A stretch of DNA of 64,000 bases from Caproiciproducens sp. CPB-2 (GCF_036287215.1 NZ_CP142860.1:2666001-2730000); one strand, 5' to 3'. Shown: positions 1 through 8,203, counted from the first letter of the stretch. Notes: a model not told the origin generated them from the sequence alone. Made by a program: numbers and translations.

Positions 1-611
1 GACCACATTTTCTGCTGGTTTTGGCTGGCCACCGCCTTGTTGATATCGTCATAATAATTTCCCGTGCTGACATACCAGCCGTAGGGTTCAAATTTTTGGG
101 TAAAGGCACGCTTCTGGAACGTTCCCTGCTGTCCGGGCTTGGTAAAATAAAACTCGGTATATCCGCCGCCGTCCTGATCGCCCGCGGCAATCACATTCCG
201 TATGTAATAATTGCCCGCCAAGTCCTTGGCGTCATAGCGCATGGCGCCCTCATATTCCTTGTTCATATGCACCGCGCACAGCCCGTTGGCCTCGTCCGCC
301 CAAAAATACCCTTCCCCGTTGTTATAGCGGGTATCCCGGACAATTTTTTTGGCATTGTCAAGCGCCTGCCGCTCCGTGATTGTCCCGTCCTGATAGCTCT
401 GGTAGTTCGCATTCAGGGCGCTGATGATGTTTTCAACCGCGACCTTGATTTCCTTGTCATACGCCTGTTTGGTGGCGGCAATGGAAAGATTGAACGCCCG
501 GTCCATGCAGAGATAGGAAATACCGGACAGCACCACGATCAAACTAAGCAGCAGACCTCCGATAAACAGGACCAATTTCCCTTTCAGGTGCAGCGAATGT
601 TTTTTTGTCAT
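1..611 (-). CDS. Cache-domain membrane sensor (probable methyl-accepting chemotaxis protein), C-terminus outside window
   Basis: Reading leftward from an ATG at 611 (preceded by AAGGGG) the frame stays open to the window edge. The protein starts with a basic stretch and a transmembrane helix (about residues 10-35, rich in L, I, V and G). An extracytoplasmic region follows with features of single Cache domains: a YNNGEGYFWADE-like segment, an MRYDAKDLAGNYY-like segment, and a YGWYVSTGNYYDDIN-like ending. In this family the Cache domain binds small organic ligands and is followed by HAMP and signalling domains; those lie beyond the edge, so chemoreceptor versus kinase or cyclase output cannot be decided. 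It lies just past the terminator of the microcompartment operon, so it could sense the same substrate; that is inference. Confidence 0.75.
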   Translation of the reverse strand, partial: MTKKHSLHLKGKLVLFIGGLLLSLIVVLSGISYLCMDRAFNLSIAATKQAYDKEIKVAVENIISALNANYQSYQDGTITERQALDNAKKIVRDTRYNNGEGYFWADEANGLCAVHMNKEYEGAMRYDAKDLAGNYYIRNVIAAGDQDGGGYTEFYFTKPGQQGTFQKRAFTQKFEPYGWYVSTGNYYDDINKAVASQNQQKMW

Positions 612-840
612 TTTGAAATCCCCTTTTCAGTCTTTTCCTAAATATACGGCTATTGACAAAGCACTTTCCCGGATGCTTTTCCATTGCCGTCAGGATTGCT
701 TCCATTATTTGTGAGTTGCTTAAACGGATCGATTGAAATTTACCTTTTGAACAAACAATTGCCATTATTTTCTATATAATAGCATAAAACGCTTTCGCTG
801 TTGTTAAATTGCAAGAATATTAATGTGAAATTTTTACAAT

Positions 841-917
841 TTTCACAAAAAAAGAAGCCCGACTGCAGATCGTCCAAGCCTTCCGGCGTGGTCAATCTTT
901 CCAGTAAGGGCTTCTTT
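841..917 (-). terminator. Probable rho-independent terminator of the microcompartment operon
   Basis: Inverted arms AAAGAAGCCC (851-860) and GGGCTTCTTT (908-917) flank a 47-nt loop. On the minus strand the hairpin is followed by a run of Ts (850 downward). It sits 95 bp past the pduT-like stop codon, where the long minus-strand operon should end. The rest of the 400 bp between 612 and 1011 holds no gene I can support; it must contain the promoter of the Cache sensor gene, but I could not place it confidently. Confidence 0.65.
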
Positions 918-1011
918 CCGCGGGGCACAAAGATGGATTCAAGCCTGAAAGATTAAAAAAAGGATGTATTTGTTGATGCTGCGAATGGAAAGGGAACGGA
1001 ACGATGGGAAA

Positions 1012-1551
1012 CTAAAGCAGCGTTTCGTAAAGCTTGGGAGACGGCTTCGGAATCACCGTTGTCTGCACCAGAAGCTCGCACTGCTTTTTTGCCGCCTCCA
1101 CGGCGGTGCGCACGGCCCCCACGTCTCCGGTCAGGACGACCACGCCTTTTCCGCCGATGGAATAACCGATCTTGATTTCAATCAGCGTAACGTTCGCCGC
1201 TTTTGCCGCCACATCCCCGGCCGTTACCGCCGAAGCGACGGAATAGAACTCCAGCACGCCGACCGCCCCCGGATTTTCCACCTGGTTCGTCAGGCAGATC
1301 GCGGGAATCAGCTGGGAGTGGATGTTCGGAATCAGCAGGGTATCCACCAGATACTCTCCGGCGTACTTCTCTCCCACGGCCATGGAAACCTTGACGTCCC
1401 CGGTCGTCCCGCCGATCAGCACAATATACTTGCCGGGGCAGACGGTGGACGCTTTCAGCAGGTCCACGTTCGCGGCCTTGATCATATAATCGCTTGTTTC
1501 AATTCCTCTGGCAATACTGGAAAATTCAATCATACCGATTGCCTTGCTCAT
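1012..1551 (-). CDS. pduT: PduT-like trimeric shell protein with iron-sulfur cysteine
   Basis: About 179 residues with two tandem BMC domains, the usual size of PduT. In PduT the trimer holds a [4Fe-4S] cluster at its central pore, bound by Cys38. Here the equivalent cysteine in an STVCPGKY segment is also residue 38 when the ATG at 1551 is used. That start has GGAGGAG 8 nt upstream; the in-frame GTG at 1560 does not. The gene follows the pduS-like gene with a few bases of overlap between the signals. Known role: relay electrons between the compartment lumen and the cytosol with PduS, regenerating NAD+ or re-reducing enzymes. Confidence 0.9.
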   Translation of the reverse strand: MSKAIGMIEFSSIARGIETSDYMIKAANVDLLKASTVCPGKYIVLIGGTTGDVKVSMAVGEKYAGEYLVDTLLIPNIHSQLIPAICLTNQVENPGAVGVLEFYSVASAVTAGDVAAKAANVTLIEIKIGYSIGGKGVVVLTGDVGAVRTAVEAAKKQCELLVQTTVIPKPSPKLYETLL

Positions 1552-1556
1552 GCTGC

Positions 1557-2912
1557 TCACTCCTCCATGCTCCGACGGATGACCGCGCCGGTCCCGTCGA
1601 TTTTTTCTATCACACCGTCAATGCTCGCGTGGATGTTCGCGGACAATCCGCCCTGCGCCGCCGCAGCCAGCAGCTCGCCCTTTGCGACGCGGTCATTGAC
1701 CTGTTTGACCGGAGCAGCCGGTTTGCCAATGTGCTGCTGGAAAGGAATGAACACCCTTTCCGGGGCAAGCTCACAGCATTCCTTTGCATGAAGCCGGTAA
1801 TAGTCCATAATATTCAGCCGGGCCGCCAGCCTGCCGGTAGGCACCTGGCCGTACCGGGCAGCCTCGCTGGGAACGGGATTCCTGTTCTGCTCCACCTTGA
1901 TGCCGCGTTCCCTGAGCCGGCCCTTCAGATAAATATTCACCTTCCGGGGAGACAGCCCCATGGGGCAGGAAAACATCTCGCAGACGCCGCATTCCGAGCA
2001 GTTCACCGCCGTTCCGAAGGCTTTCTGATATTCCTCGTTATCGGTGATAAAGGGCTCCCGGAAGAGGCTGCGCATGACAAGATGCGGCTTCATATTGTGG
2101 CCGATCAGATTCCGGGGGCAAAGGCTCGTGCACATCCTGCACTGGACGCACGCGCTTTTTGCCTGCAGCCGGATGCGGCGGAGCGGCATGGTCGCCCGGC
2201 GGATCAGATAATGATCCTTCGGCAGGACGATGATATTTCCCGTCGTCTTGGTAACGCTCAGTTCTTTTATCCGGACGGGGTCCGTAAACACCTTCCCCAT
2301 CATGGGCCCGCCCAGAATGATATCGTAATCGGAAACAGTGGGCTTTGCTTTGTCAATGCATTCGGTTACGGGGGTCCCCACAGGCACATGGAGAAGGACC
2401 GGTTCCCTGACCTCCCCCACAACGGACAGATATTTGTCCGTTACCGGCCTGCCCTGCAATGCGTCGTAAATATTGAGCATCGTGCCCACATTGTCCACGA
2501 CCGCTCCCACATCCAGGGGAATCCCCCGTTCCGGGACGGATTTTCCGCAGATCAGCTGCACCATTACCTGCTCGTCTCCGGCAGGATAAAAAGCGGGCAT
2601 TTCAAACAGCTCGACCGGCGCTCCCGCTTTTTCAATCGCGCCCCTGAGCGCGGCGATCTCCGCCGTATATTTTCTTTTCAGGGCAATCACCGTACGCTTT
2701 GCGCCCAGATGGGCGGAAACGGCCTGCGCGGCCTCGACAATCCTGTCGGGATAAGTACGGGAAATATATTTGTCCGTCTCGATCAGCGGTTCGCACTCGG
2801 CGGCGTTGATAATAAAGCAGTCCGCTTTCGCCGAAAGCTTCACATGGGTGGGAAAACCCGCTCCGCCCGCTCCGACGACGCCGGCGTCCTTGATCGCTTC
2901 TGTCAGATTCAT
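1557..2912 (-). CDS. pduS: PduS-like flavo-iron-sulfur electron-transfer protein
   Basis: 451 residues, the usual length of PduS/RnfC-like proteins. The N-terminal half has the glycine-rich GAGGAGFPTHVKL motif for NADH/FMN binding. A SLBB-type segment lies in the middle. Two cysteine clusters follow at roughly residues 255-315: CVQCRMCTSLCP and CSECGVCEMFSCP, each able to bind a 4Fe-4S cluster. The C terminus resembles a barrel-sandwich hybrid domain. In B12-dependent Pdu systems PduS is called cobalamin reductase. In a B12-independent system such as this it more likely works with PduT to shuttle electrons across the shell. The gene is co-directional with, and upstream of, pduT. Confidence 0.9.
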   Translation of the reverse strand: MNLTEAIKDAGVVGAGGAGFPTHVKLSAKADCFIINAAECEPLIETDKYISRTYPDRIVEAAQAVSAHLGAKRTVIALKRKYTAEIAALRGAIEKAGAPVELFEMPAFYPAGDEQVMVQLICGKSVPERGIPLDVGAVVDNVGTMLNIYDALQGRPVTDKYLSVVGEVREPVLLHVPVGTPVTECIDKAKPTVSDYDIILGGPMMGKVFTDPVRIKELSVTKTTGNIIVLPKDHYLIRRATMPLRRIRLQAKSACVQCRMCTSLCPRNLIGHNMKPHLVMRSLFREPFITDNEEYQKAFGTAVNCSECGVCEMFSCPMGLSPRKVNIYLKGRLRERGIKVEQNRNPVPSEAARYGQVPTGRLAARLNIMDYYRLHAKECCELAPERVFIPFQQHIGKPAAPVKQVNDRVAKGELLAAAAQGGLSANIHASIDGVIEKIDGTGAVIRRSMEE

Positions 2913-2953
2913 GGTATCACCGTCCTAAATAAAACATTCCAGACCTGCTTTCA

Positions 2954-3607
2954 TTATTCCCGGATGATCCGCATCCCGTTGACCCGGGCATAGTCCCAGG
3001 CCTCGGAAGAAATGATGCTGTCGGCCGCCACCCGCATGACAAGAATATTGTCGTTGTTCAGCAGGGCCAAATCCCTTGCCGTCACAATTTCCCGTCCTGT
3101 TCCGCCCGGCCGTTTCCGCCGCGGACCCGGCTGCGCGGCAGGCGCCTCGGCGGGCGCCGCGTCCGTCGTCTCGCCCAGCACGCCGTCTTCCAGCTGACTC
3201 AGCGGGCAGAAAATCACGCCGGATTCTTTCAGGAAATGGATCTTCTCCAGCATCATGTTGTAATAAACCGCCGGGGCCGTCCTCTTATAATCGAACAGCT
3301 CGACTTCTTCCTCGACCGCGAAGACGGTCTTCCCCTTCAAAATGGCCTGAACCGCCGCTTTCGAATACGGAGTGTCCTCCGTTCCGCCCGCGATCCGGAC
3401 CAGCATATCGTTCGTCAGGTTGAAAAGAACGACCGCCGAAAATTCGTCCACGGAACAGCCGTATTCGTCCTTCAGGGCGCACTCCGTCCGGTAGCGGGCC
3501 GTCAGCCGGCCGCTCTCCAGCATCCGGTGGCACCCGGTGCTTTGGTCATGCTTCTGCGTCAATATCAGAAGGCCGGGCCTTGTATGGTTTCCCCCCTGAA
3601 TGTCCAT
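2954..3607 (-). CDS. Microcompartment accessory protein (TIGR02536-like), function unknown
   Basis: 217 residues. Similar small proteins occur in ethanolamine and propanediol microcompartment loci of Firmicutes and have no settled function. Residues about 1-145 form a mixed alpha/beta domain with ILTQKHD near the start. A Pro/Ala/Arg-rich linker (about 148-172) follows. The last 45 residues (REIVTARDL ... NGMRIIRE) form a separate module that resembles the end of the flavoprotein encoded at 14694-15440. The start is uncertain; the ATG at 3607 is used, 15 bp downstream of the EutJ-like stop. The linker-plus-module layout suggests docking to the shell or to an enzyme, which is inference. Confidence 0.6.
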   Translation of the reverse strand: MDIQGGNHTRPGLLILTQKHDQSTGCHRMLESGRLTARYRTECALKDEYGCSVDEFSAVVLFNLTNDMLVRIAGGTEDTPYSKAAVQAILKGKTVFAVEEEVELFDYKRTAPAVYYNMMLEKIHFLKESGVIFCPLSQLEDGVLGETTDAAPAEAPAAQPGPRRKRPGGTGREIVTARDLALLNNDNILVMRVAADSIISSEAWDYARVNGMRIIRE

Positions 3608-3622
3608 AGCTCCTCCTATCTT

Positions 3623-4444
3623 CTACCTGCTTTCGCAGTTCATCGCGATACCCGCCGGAGTAATCAGGAACGGATAATGGGGTTTGATCGTCTGAATGCC
3701 CGTTTCCTTCTCAAACACCTTTTCAATATCCGTCATGCAGCAGGTTCCTCCGCAGAGATAGATTGCCTGTGTATCGTCTTTTTGAATGTACTTGTTGACA
3801 ATCGCCGCCATTTTTTCAAGAACGGCCTTGATCACCGGAAAAATTTCACGGTGGCGGGCGTAATCCAGCTTGATCTGCTCGGCTTCTTCAAAGGAAATAT
3901 GCATATTCCCCGCCAGAACCAGCGTCAGATGGGTTCCCCCCGTCGGTTCGTCCTCGATTTCGGCCACCTTGCCGTCTTTGAAGATGGCAAGCCCGGTCGT
4001 CCCGCCGCCGATATCCACGACAACGCCGTCGCTGATCTGAAAAACGGAATTCGCCGCCGTCGGCTCATCCAGCACGTTGACCACCTCCAGCCCCGCGCCC
4101 TCCGCCACATAAACGTGGGTTTTGGTGCTGGACTGGGTCCCCGCGGGCATGGCAATCGCGCAGTGGGCAAGCTCCCTGCCCAGGCGTTCTTCGAGCTTCG
4201 CTTTCAGCTCCTTGACAATGCGCTGCGCTCCGAGGTAGTCCACGACAACGCCGTCCCTCAGGACACGCGCCGCCTTTTTTTCACACGCGACAGGATTGTT
4301 TTCTTCGTCCAGAACGACGAGGACGATGTACGCGGTGCCGAGGTCGACGCCGACCTTCAGTTTATCGCCGACGGGCTGAAAGGTTTTGGTCTCGGACTCC
4401 TCCACCCGCGCCATATAGCTGTCCACTCTGTCTAAATCCATCAT
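3623..4444 (-). CDS. eutJ: EutJ-like actin/Hsp70-fold ATPase of the microcompartment
   Basis: About 273 residues. Phosphate-binding motifs of the actin/Hsp70 superfamily are visible: GVDLGTAYIVLVVLD near residue 35 and VVDIGGGTTGLAIF near residue 150, then a CGGTC adenosine loop near residue 230. EutJ proteins occur in many microcompartment loci and are proposed to act as chaperones or reactivases; the role is not proven. I chose the ATG at 4444 (ATGATG pair) rather than the ATG at 4480, because the extra twelve residues are not family-like and the purine-rich stretch before 4444 can serve as ribosome site. Confidence 0.85.
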   Translation of the reverse strand: MMDLDRVDSYMARVEESETKTFQPVGDKLKVGVDLGTAYIVLVVLDEENNPVACEKKAARVLRDGVVVDYLGAQRIVKELKAKLEERLGRELAHCAIAMPAGTQSSTKTHVYVAEGAGLEVVNVLDEPTAANSVFQISDGVVVDIGGGTTGLAIFKDGKVAEIEDEPTGGTHLTLVLAGNMHISFEEAEQIKLDYARHREIFPVIKAVLEKMAAIVNKYIQKDDTQAIYLCGGTCCMTDIEKVFEKETGIQTIKPHYPFLITPAGIAMNCESR

Positions 4445-4550
4445 ATACAGGCCGCCTTTCCGCTTTTTCATGCTTCTCATTTAAAACCGCTCTTGCCGGT
4501 CAGACTCCTGAAACAATCAACATCACGCAGCGGAACAGGTTTCCTTTGCG

Positions 4551-4590
4551 GTTGGGGGCCGCAGCCTAACCGAACGCCGCGGCCCCCAAC
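4551..4590 (-). other. Strong GC hairpin between aldehyde dehydrogenase and eutJ-like gene
   Basis: Perfect 12-bp inverted repeat GTTGGGGGCCGC (4551-4562) / GCGGCCCCCAAC (4579-4590) with a 16-nt loop, in the 187-bp gap between the stop at 4668 and the eutJ-like start. No T-run follows on either strand, so it is not a standard terminator. It may stabilise or separate the 3' part of the operon mRNA. Confidence 0.5.
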
Positions 4591-4667
4591 GGATTCTATC
4601 TGTGATTTGTTTGCCGGTGAGACTAATCCCGCTTCAGCATATTTTAAATTCCATGTTGGGTCGTTAT

Positions 4668-6125
4668 TTATAATCCTTTGGAAAAATCCCTGATGTGGAA
4701 CGCGTCCGACAAAACACATCTGCGTTTTCTGCAGAAGGATTTCGCGCTGGTCAGGCCCTCGCCGGTCGGCCCCGCGATGGTAAAGGTGGTGTGGCCCTCG
4801 CCGCCCACTCCGATGCCCGCGTAGGACGGGGCGTTCTTGACAAAGATGGTGGTCTGCAAAAGCTTTGCCATCTTGGTCAGCTTATCGACATTTTTGGAGT
4901 GCATCATAGCGGTGTGGCGGTTGCCCCTTTCCGCGATGAGGGCAAGGTCGATCGCTTCGTCTACGTTTCTCGTCCGGACGATCGGAAGAATCGGCATCAT
5001 CAGCTCCTCCATCACGAACGGATGGTCCTTCGGCGTTTCCATGATGATGACCTTGACCTCCGGCCCGGCCTGAATCCCGATTTTATCAAGGATATAAACG
5101 GCGCTCTTGCCGACAAAGGATGTTTTGGGCCCGCCGCCTTCCTTCCTGACCAGATCGGCAAGCTTTTGGATCACGGCGGGATCCGTCACCTGATAGGCGC
5201 CGTTTTCCTTCATGCTGCGGATCAGCTCGTCGGTGATCCGGTCGACCGCGATGACCTCTTTCTCCGCGATGCAGGGAAGGTTGTTGTCAAAGCTGCAGCC
5301 GTTGACGATATCGATCGCCGCCTTTTTGACGTCCGCGGTTTCGTCGACCACGACGGGCGGATTTCCCGCGCCGGCGCCGATGGCCTTTTTCCCGGTGGAC
5401 ATGACGAGCTTGACGATTCCCGGGCCGCCCGTCGCGACCAGCATCCTGATTTTCGGATGCTTCATCATGACGTTGGTATTTTCAATGGACGGCTCCATGA
5501 CGGTAACGATCAGGTTCTTCGGCGCGCCGGCTTCTTCCAGCGCCCTGTTGATCATGGTGACCAGCCTGATGGTAACGTCCTTTGCCCTCGGGTGCGGGCT
5601 GAACACAATCGAATTTCCCGCCGCAAGCATCCCTATGGAATTGCAGATAATGGTTTCCGTCGGGTTGGTCGCGGGCGTAATCGCGCCGATGACCCCAAAC
5701 GGGCAATATTCCACGAGGGTAAGGCCGTCGTCTCCGGACAGGGCCGTTGTTTCCAAATCCTCAATGCCGGGTGACTTTTCCGCGGCCAGCCTGTTTTTGA
5801 TCAATTTGTGGGGATAATTTCCCATTCCGGTTTCTTCCACGGCCAGCCGGGAGATCAGTTCCAGATTCTCCTGTTTCAGGACCACGTCCCGCAGGGTCTG
5901 GACATATTTCTGCCTTTCGGCCATGGAACAGAACAAGTACTGCTTCTGGGCGATGTCACAGGCGTCGATCGCCTCTTCCATGGTATTGAAAATTCCGCAG
6001 GAACCGCCTTTTTCTTCCTTTTTTATTTCGGGAGCGGCGGTTTTTTCCGCTTTGGCTTTGCCCGCGTCCATTTCGTTCAGTACCTGTTTGACCATTTTTT
6101 CAATTAAATTCGCATCTATATCCAT
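4668..6125 (-). CDS. pduP: CoA-acylating aldehyde dehydrogenase with N-terminal encapsulation peptide (PduP-like, copy 2)
   Basis: 485 residues, matching PduP/EutE-type enzymes that oxidise aldehyde plus CoA and NAD+ to acyl-CoA. The catalytic cysteine is in SFDNNLPCIAEKEV. The glycine-rich NAD region and the family ending RRCVLSDAFHIR are present. The first ~18 residues (MDIDANLIEKMVKQVLNEM) form a short amphipathic helix, then a Lys/Ala/Glu-rich linker to about residue 45: the classic layout of an encapsulation peptide. Propionaldehyde is the likely substrate given the diol dehydratase. A second paralogue at 11750-13120 lacks the long linker, suggesting a division of labour inside and outside, or mixed cargo. 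Confidence 0.9.
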   Translation of the reverse strand: MDIDANLIEKMVKQVLNEMDAGKAKAEKTAAPEIKKEEKGGSCGIFNTMEEAIDACDIAQKQYLFCSMAERQKYVQTLRDVVLKQENLELISRLAVEETGMGNYPHKLIKNRLAAEKSPGIEDLETTALSGDDGLTLVEYCPFGVIGAITPATNPTETIICNSIGMLAAGNSIVFSPHPRAKDVTIRLVTMINRALEEAGAPKNLIVTVMEPSIENTNVMMKHPKIRMLVATGGPGIVKLVMSTGKKAIGAGAGNPPVVVDETADVKKAAIDIVNGCSFDNNLPCIAEKEVIAVDRITDELIRSMKENGAYQVTDPAVIQKLADLVRKEGGGPKTSFVGKSAVYILDKIGIQAGPEVKVIIMETPKDHPFVMEELMMPILPIVRTRNVDEAIDLALIAERGNRHTAMMHSKNVDKLTKMAKLLQTTIFVKNAPSYAGIGVGGEGHTTFTIAGPTGEGLTSAKSFCRKRRCVLSDAFHIRDFSKGL

Positions 6126-6184
6126 CGATTTTCCACCCCTTATTCATCAATAGCACAATATAGGACACGCCCTGCTCCATCCGC

Positions 6185-6841
6185 TTATGCGCGGGGGTCC
6201 GGCGCTTTGATCTTTCGCAGAATGACGAAGTCGTCATTCTTTAACGCGCACGCGTTTGCCTCATCCAAATCCACATGCATTTCCAGCGAGGATTTCTCGG
6301 AAACCCGCACAAGGACATTTCCAAGAACGCATCTGCGCTCCCCGCAGGTCTCCACCTCCACGATCTCCTTATCCTTTACGCCCATTTTCGCCGCCTGCAC
6401 GGGGGTCATATGAACGTGCCTGAGCGCCACAATGGTGCCGTAGGGCAGCGTAACGCTTCCTTTCGGCCCAATCAGCTCCAGTCCCGGCGTATGGTCCAGC
6501 CTGCCCGATTCCCGGATCGGGGCCTTGACCCCCAAACGGAACCCGTCGGCCAGGGAAATTTCGACCTGGCTCTCTTTTCTCAAGGGCCCTAAAATACGCA
6601 CATTCTGAAATTCACCCTTCGGTCCGCGGATATTGACCGTTTCCTTTGCCGCAAACTGACCGGGCTGCTTCAGCGTTTTCATATGCGTCAGCCGGTAACC
6701 CGGGCCGAATAATTTTTCCAGATCGCTTTGGTTCAGATGCACATGGCGGTTTGACACGCCAACCGGAATTTTGCAGTTTTCCAGATTCTGAATCTTTTCA
6801 ACGACCAGTTTTGCAATTGTTTCAAGGACATCCGTTTGCAT
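6185..6841 (-). CDS. pduL: PduL-type phosphate propanoyltransferase
   Basis: 218 residues from the ATG at 6841, which has AAGGTGG about 9 nt upstream. PduL converts acyl-CoA plus phosphate to acyl phosphate and recycles CoA inside the compartment. The two-zinc metal-ligand motifs are visible: GVSNRHVHL near residue 30, ALRHVHMTP near residue 140, and MHVDLDEANA near residue 190. The first ~22 residues (MQTDVLETIAKLVVEKIQ) form a plausible amphipathic encapsulation helix. The frame is open upstream to a TTG at 6997 that overlaps the metK stop, but that 52-residue extension has no clear ribosome site and is not family-like. No acyl kinase (PduW/AckA) is present in the window. Confidence 0.9.
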   Translation of the reverse strand: MQTDVLETIAKLVVEKIQNLENCKIPVGVSNRHVHLNQSDLEKLFGPGYRLTHMKTLKQPGQFAAKETVNIRGPKGEFQNVRILGPLRKESQVEISLADGFRLGVKAPIRESGRLDHTPGLELIGPKGSVTLPYGTIVALRHVHMTPVQAAKMGVKDKEIVEVETCGERRCVLGNVLVRVSEKSSLEMHVDLDEANACALKNDDFVILRKIKAPDPRA

Positions 6842-6882
6842 CTCTGTATCAGCCACCTTCTGCTTGATCTGCCGGTTTCTGT

Positions 6883-6939
6883 TCAGTCCCGGTCTGCCGG
6901 ACTTCGGTTGATTTGGTTGGGCGGAACGTATTTCCTCAT
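6883..6939 (-). CDS. Possible 18-codon leader ORF between metK and pduL
   Basis: An ATG at 6939 sits 8 nt downstream of a perfect AAAGGAGG, followed by 18 sense codons and TGA at 6883. The pduL start lies 42 nt further on. The frame differs from that of pduL. A ribosome loading here could couple translation into pduL or act as a control leader. No similarity to a known leader peptide is evident, and the ribosome site could instead be fortuitous. Confidence 0.3.
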   Translation of the reverse strand: MRKYVPPNQINRSPADRD

Positions 6940-6993
6940 AGGGGAAGCCTCCTTTGGAAAGATTGTTCAAAAAAATAGAAATCGGCTCTTCGG

Positions 6994-8193
6994 TCAATTA
7001 CAAATCAGCCTTGCGGCCGATTGAATTGCTTTTTCCTGCAGCAGCTGCACTTTGTCAAGCTTTTCCCACTGAAAATCCTGGTCCTCCCGGCCAAAGTGCC
7101 CGTACGCCGCGGTCTTTAAAAACTGCGGTTTCCGAAGCTTCAGCTGCTCCAAAATATCGGCTACGGAAAAGGAAAAGGTCTGCCTGACTGCGGAATCAAT
7201 ATATTTCTTTTTGATCCGCTCCGTACCGAACGTGTTGATGGTGACGGCAACGGGGTCGGCCATGCCGATCGCGTAGGCCAGCGCCACTTCGCATCTTCCG
7301 GCCAGCTTAGCCGCGACGATGTTTTTTGCCGCGTAGCGGGCCATATAGGCCGCCGAACGGTCCACCTTTGTCGGGTCCTTCCCGGAAAAGGCGCCGCCGC
7401 CGTGCTTTCCGACCCCGCCGTAAGTATCGACCATGATCTTGCGGCCGGTCAGCCCTACGTCCGCAGCCGGGCCGCCGATGACGAAGCGGCCGGTCTGATT
7501 AATGTAGATTTTGGTCTCGCCGTTCATCCATTTGGGGTCTACCTCGCTCTGGATGACTTTATGTAAAATGGTGTTGTATACGGTTTCATAGCCGACGTCC
7601 GCCTCGTGCTGCGCGGACACGACGATCCCGGTAAGGCAGAGGGGCTCTCCCTTTGCGCCGTACTTCATGGTCACCTGGCTTTTCCCGTCCGGGTACAGCC
7701 AGGGAACGGTTCCGTCCTTTCGGACCTGCGCAAGCTTCATAACCAGCCGGTGCGCCAGATCGATGGTCGCCGGCATGTAGTGCTCCGTTTCGTCGCACGC
7801 GTAGCCGTACATCATCCCCTGGTCCCCCGCGCCGAAAACTTTTTTTCCGCAATCCGCCGTCCGTGAAGAATCCACTCCCCGGGCGATATCCGGCGACTGG
7901 GAAGTAAGGTTGGTCAGAACGACGGCGTTTTGGCAGTCAAAGCCGGTACAGGGACGCGTGTAGCCGATCTTTTTCACGATTTCCCTTGCGACGCCGGGAA
8001 CATCCACCTTTGCTTCGGACGTTACCTCGCCCGCAATCATAATCGTGCCGGGTGAAATCATGGTCTCCACGGCTACCCGGGACTCCGGGTCCTCCGCCAG
8101 ATACGCATCCAATATCCCATCTGAAATCTGATCGCATATTTTGTCCGGATGCCCTTCCGTGACAGATTCCGATGTTACCAAATACTCATCCAT
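6994..8193 (-). CDS. metK: S-adenosylmethionine synthetase
   Basis: 399 residues, full length. The family motifs are intact: GHPDKICDQISD near residue 15 (ATP-binding His and Asp), GAGDQGMMYGYA near residue 120, and the P-loop-like GGGAFSGKDPTKVDRS near residue 260. MetK makes SAM from methionine and ATP. It lies 10 bp after the response regulator gene and its stop overlaps the first possible codon of pduL, so it is inside the microcompartment operon. The glycyl radical enzyme activase consumes SAM, which gives a direct reason for the placement. Whether this is the only metK of the genome cannot be seen. Confidence 0.97.
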   Translation of the reverse strand: MDEYLVTSESVTEGHPDKICDQISDGILDAYLAEDPESRVAVETMISPGTIMIAGEVTSEAKVDVPGVAREIVKKIGYTRPCTGFDCQNAVVLTNLTSQSPDIARGVDSSRTADCGKKVFGAGDQGMMYGYACDETEHYMPATIDLAHRLVMKLAQVRKDGTVPWLYPDGKSQVTMKYGAKGEPLCLTGIVVSAQHEADVGYETVYNTILHKVIQSEVDPKWMNGETKIYINQTGRFVIGGPAADVGLTGRKIMVDTYGGVGKHGGGAFSGKDPTKVDRSAAYMARYAAKNIVAAKLAGRCEVALAYAIGMADPVAVTINTFGTERIKKKYIDSAVRQTFSFSVADILEQLKLRKPQFLKTAAYGHFGREDQDFQWEKLDKVQLLQEKAIQSAARLICN

Positions 8194-8203
8194 TCTCTCT
8201 TCC

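Noticed and set aside
21-641. 206-codon plus-strand ORF at the left edge
   Set aside because: It is antisense to the Cache sensor gene, whose minus-strand translation has clear domain features.
544-928. Two short minus-strand ORFs (544-765, 740-928)
   Set aside because: One overlaps the Cache gene start in another frame; the other runs across the operon terminator. No ribosome site or family features.
612-1011. Riboswitch in the 400-bp region before the Cache gene
   Set aside because: The only clear structure is a terminator hairpin with T-run after pduT; I could not match c-di-GMP or cobalamin riboswitch cores.
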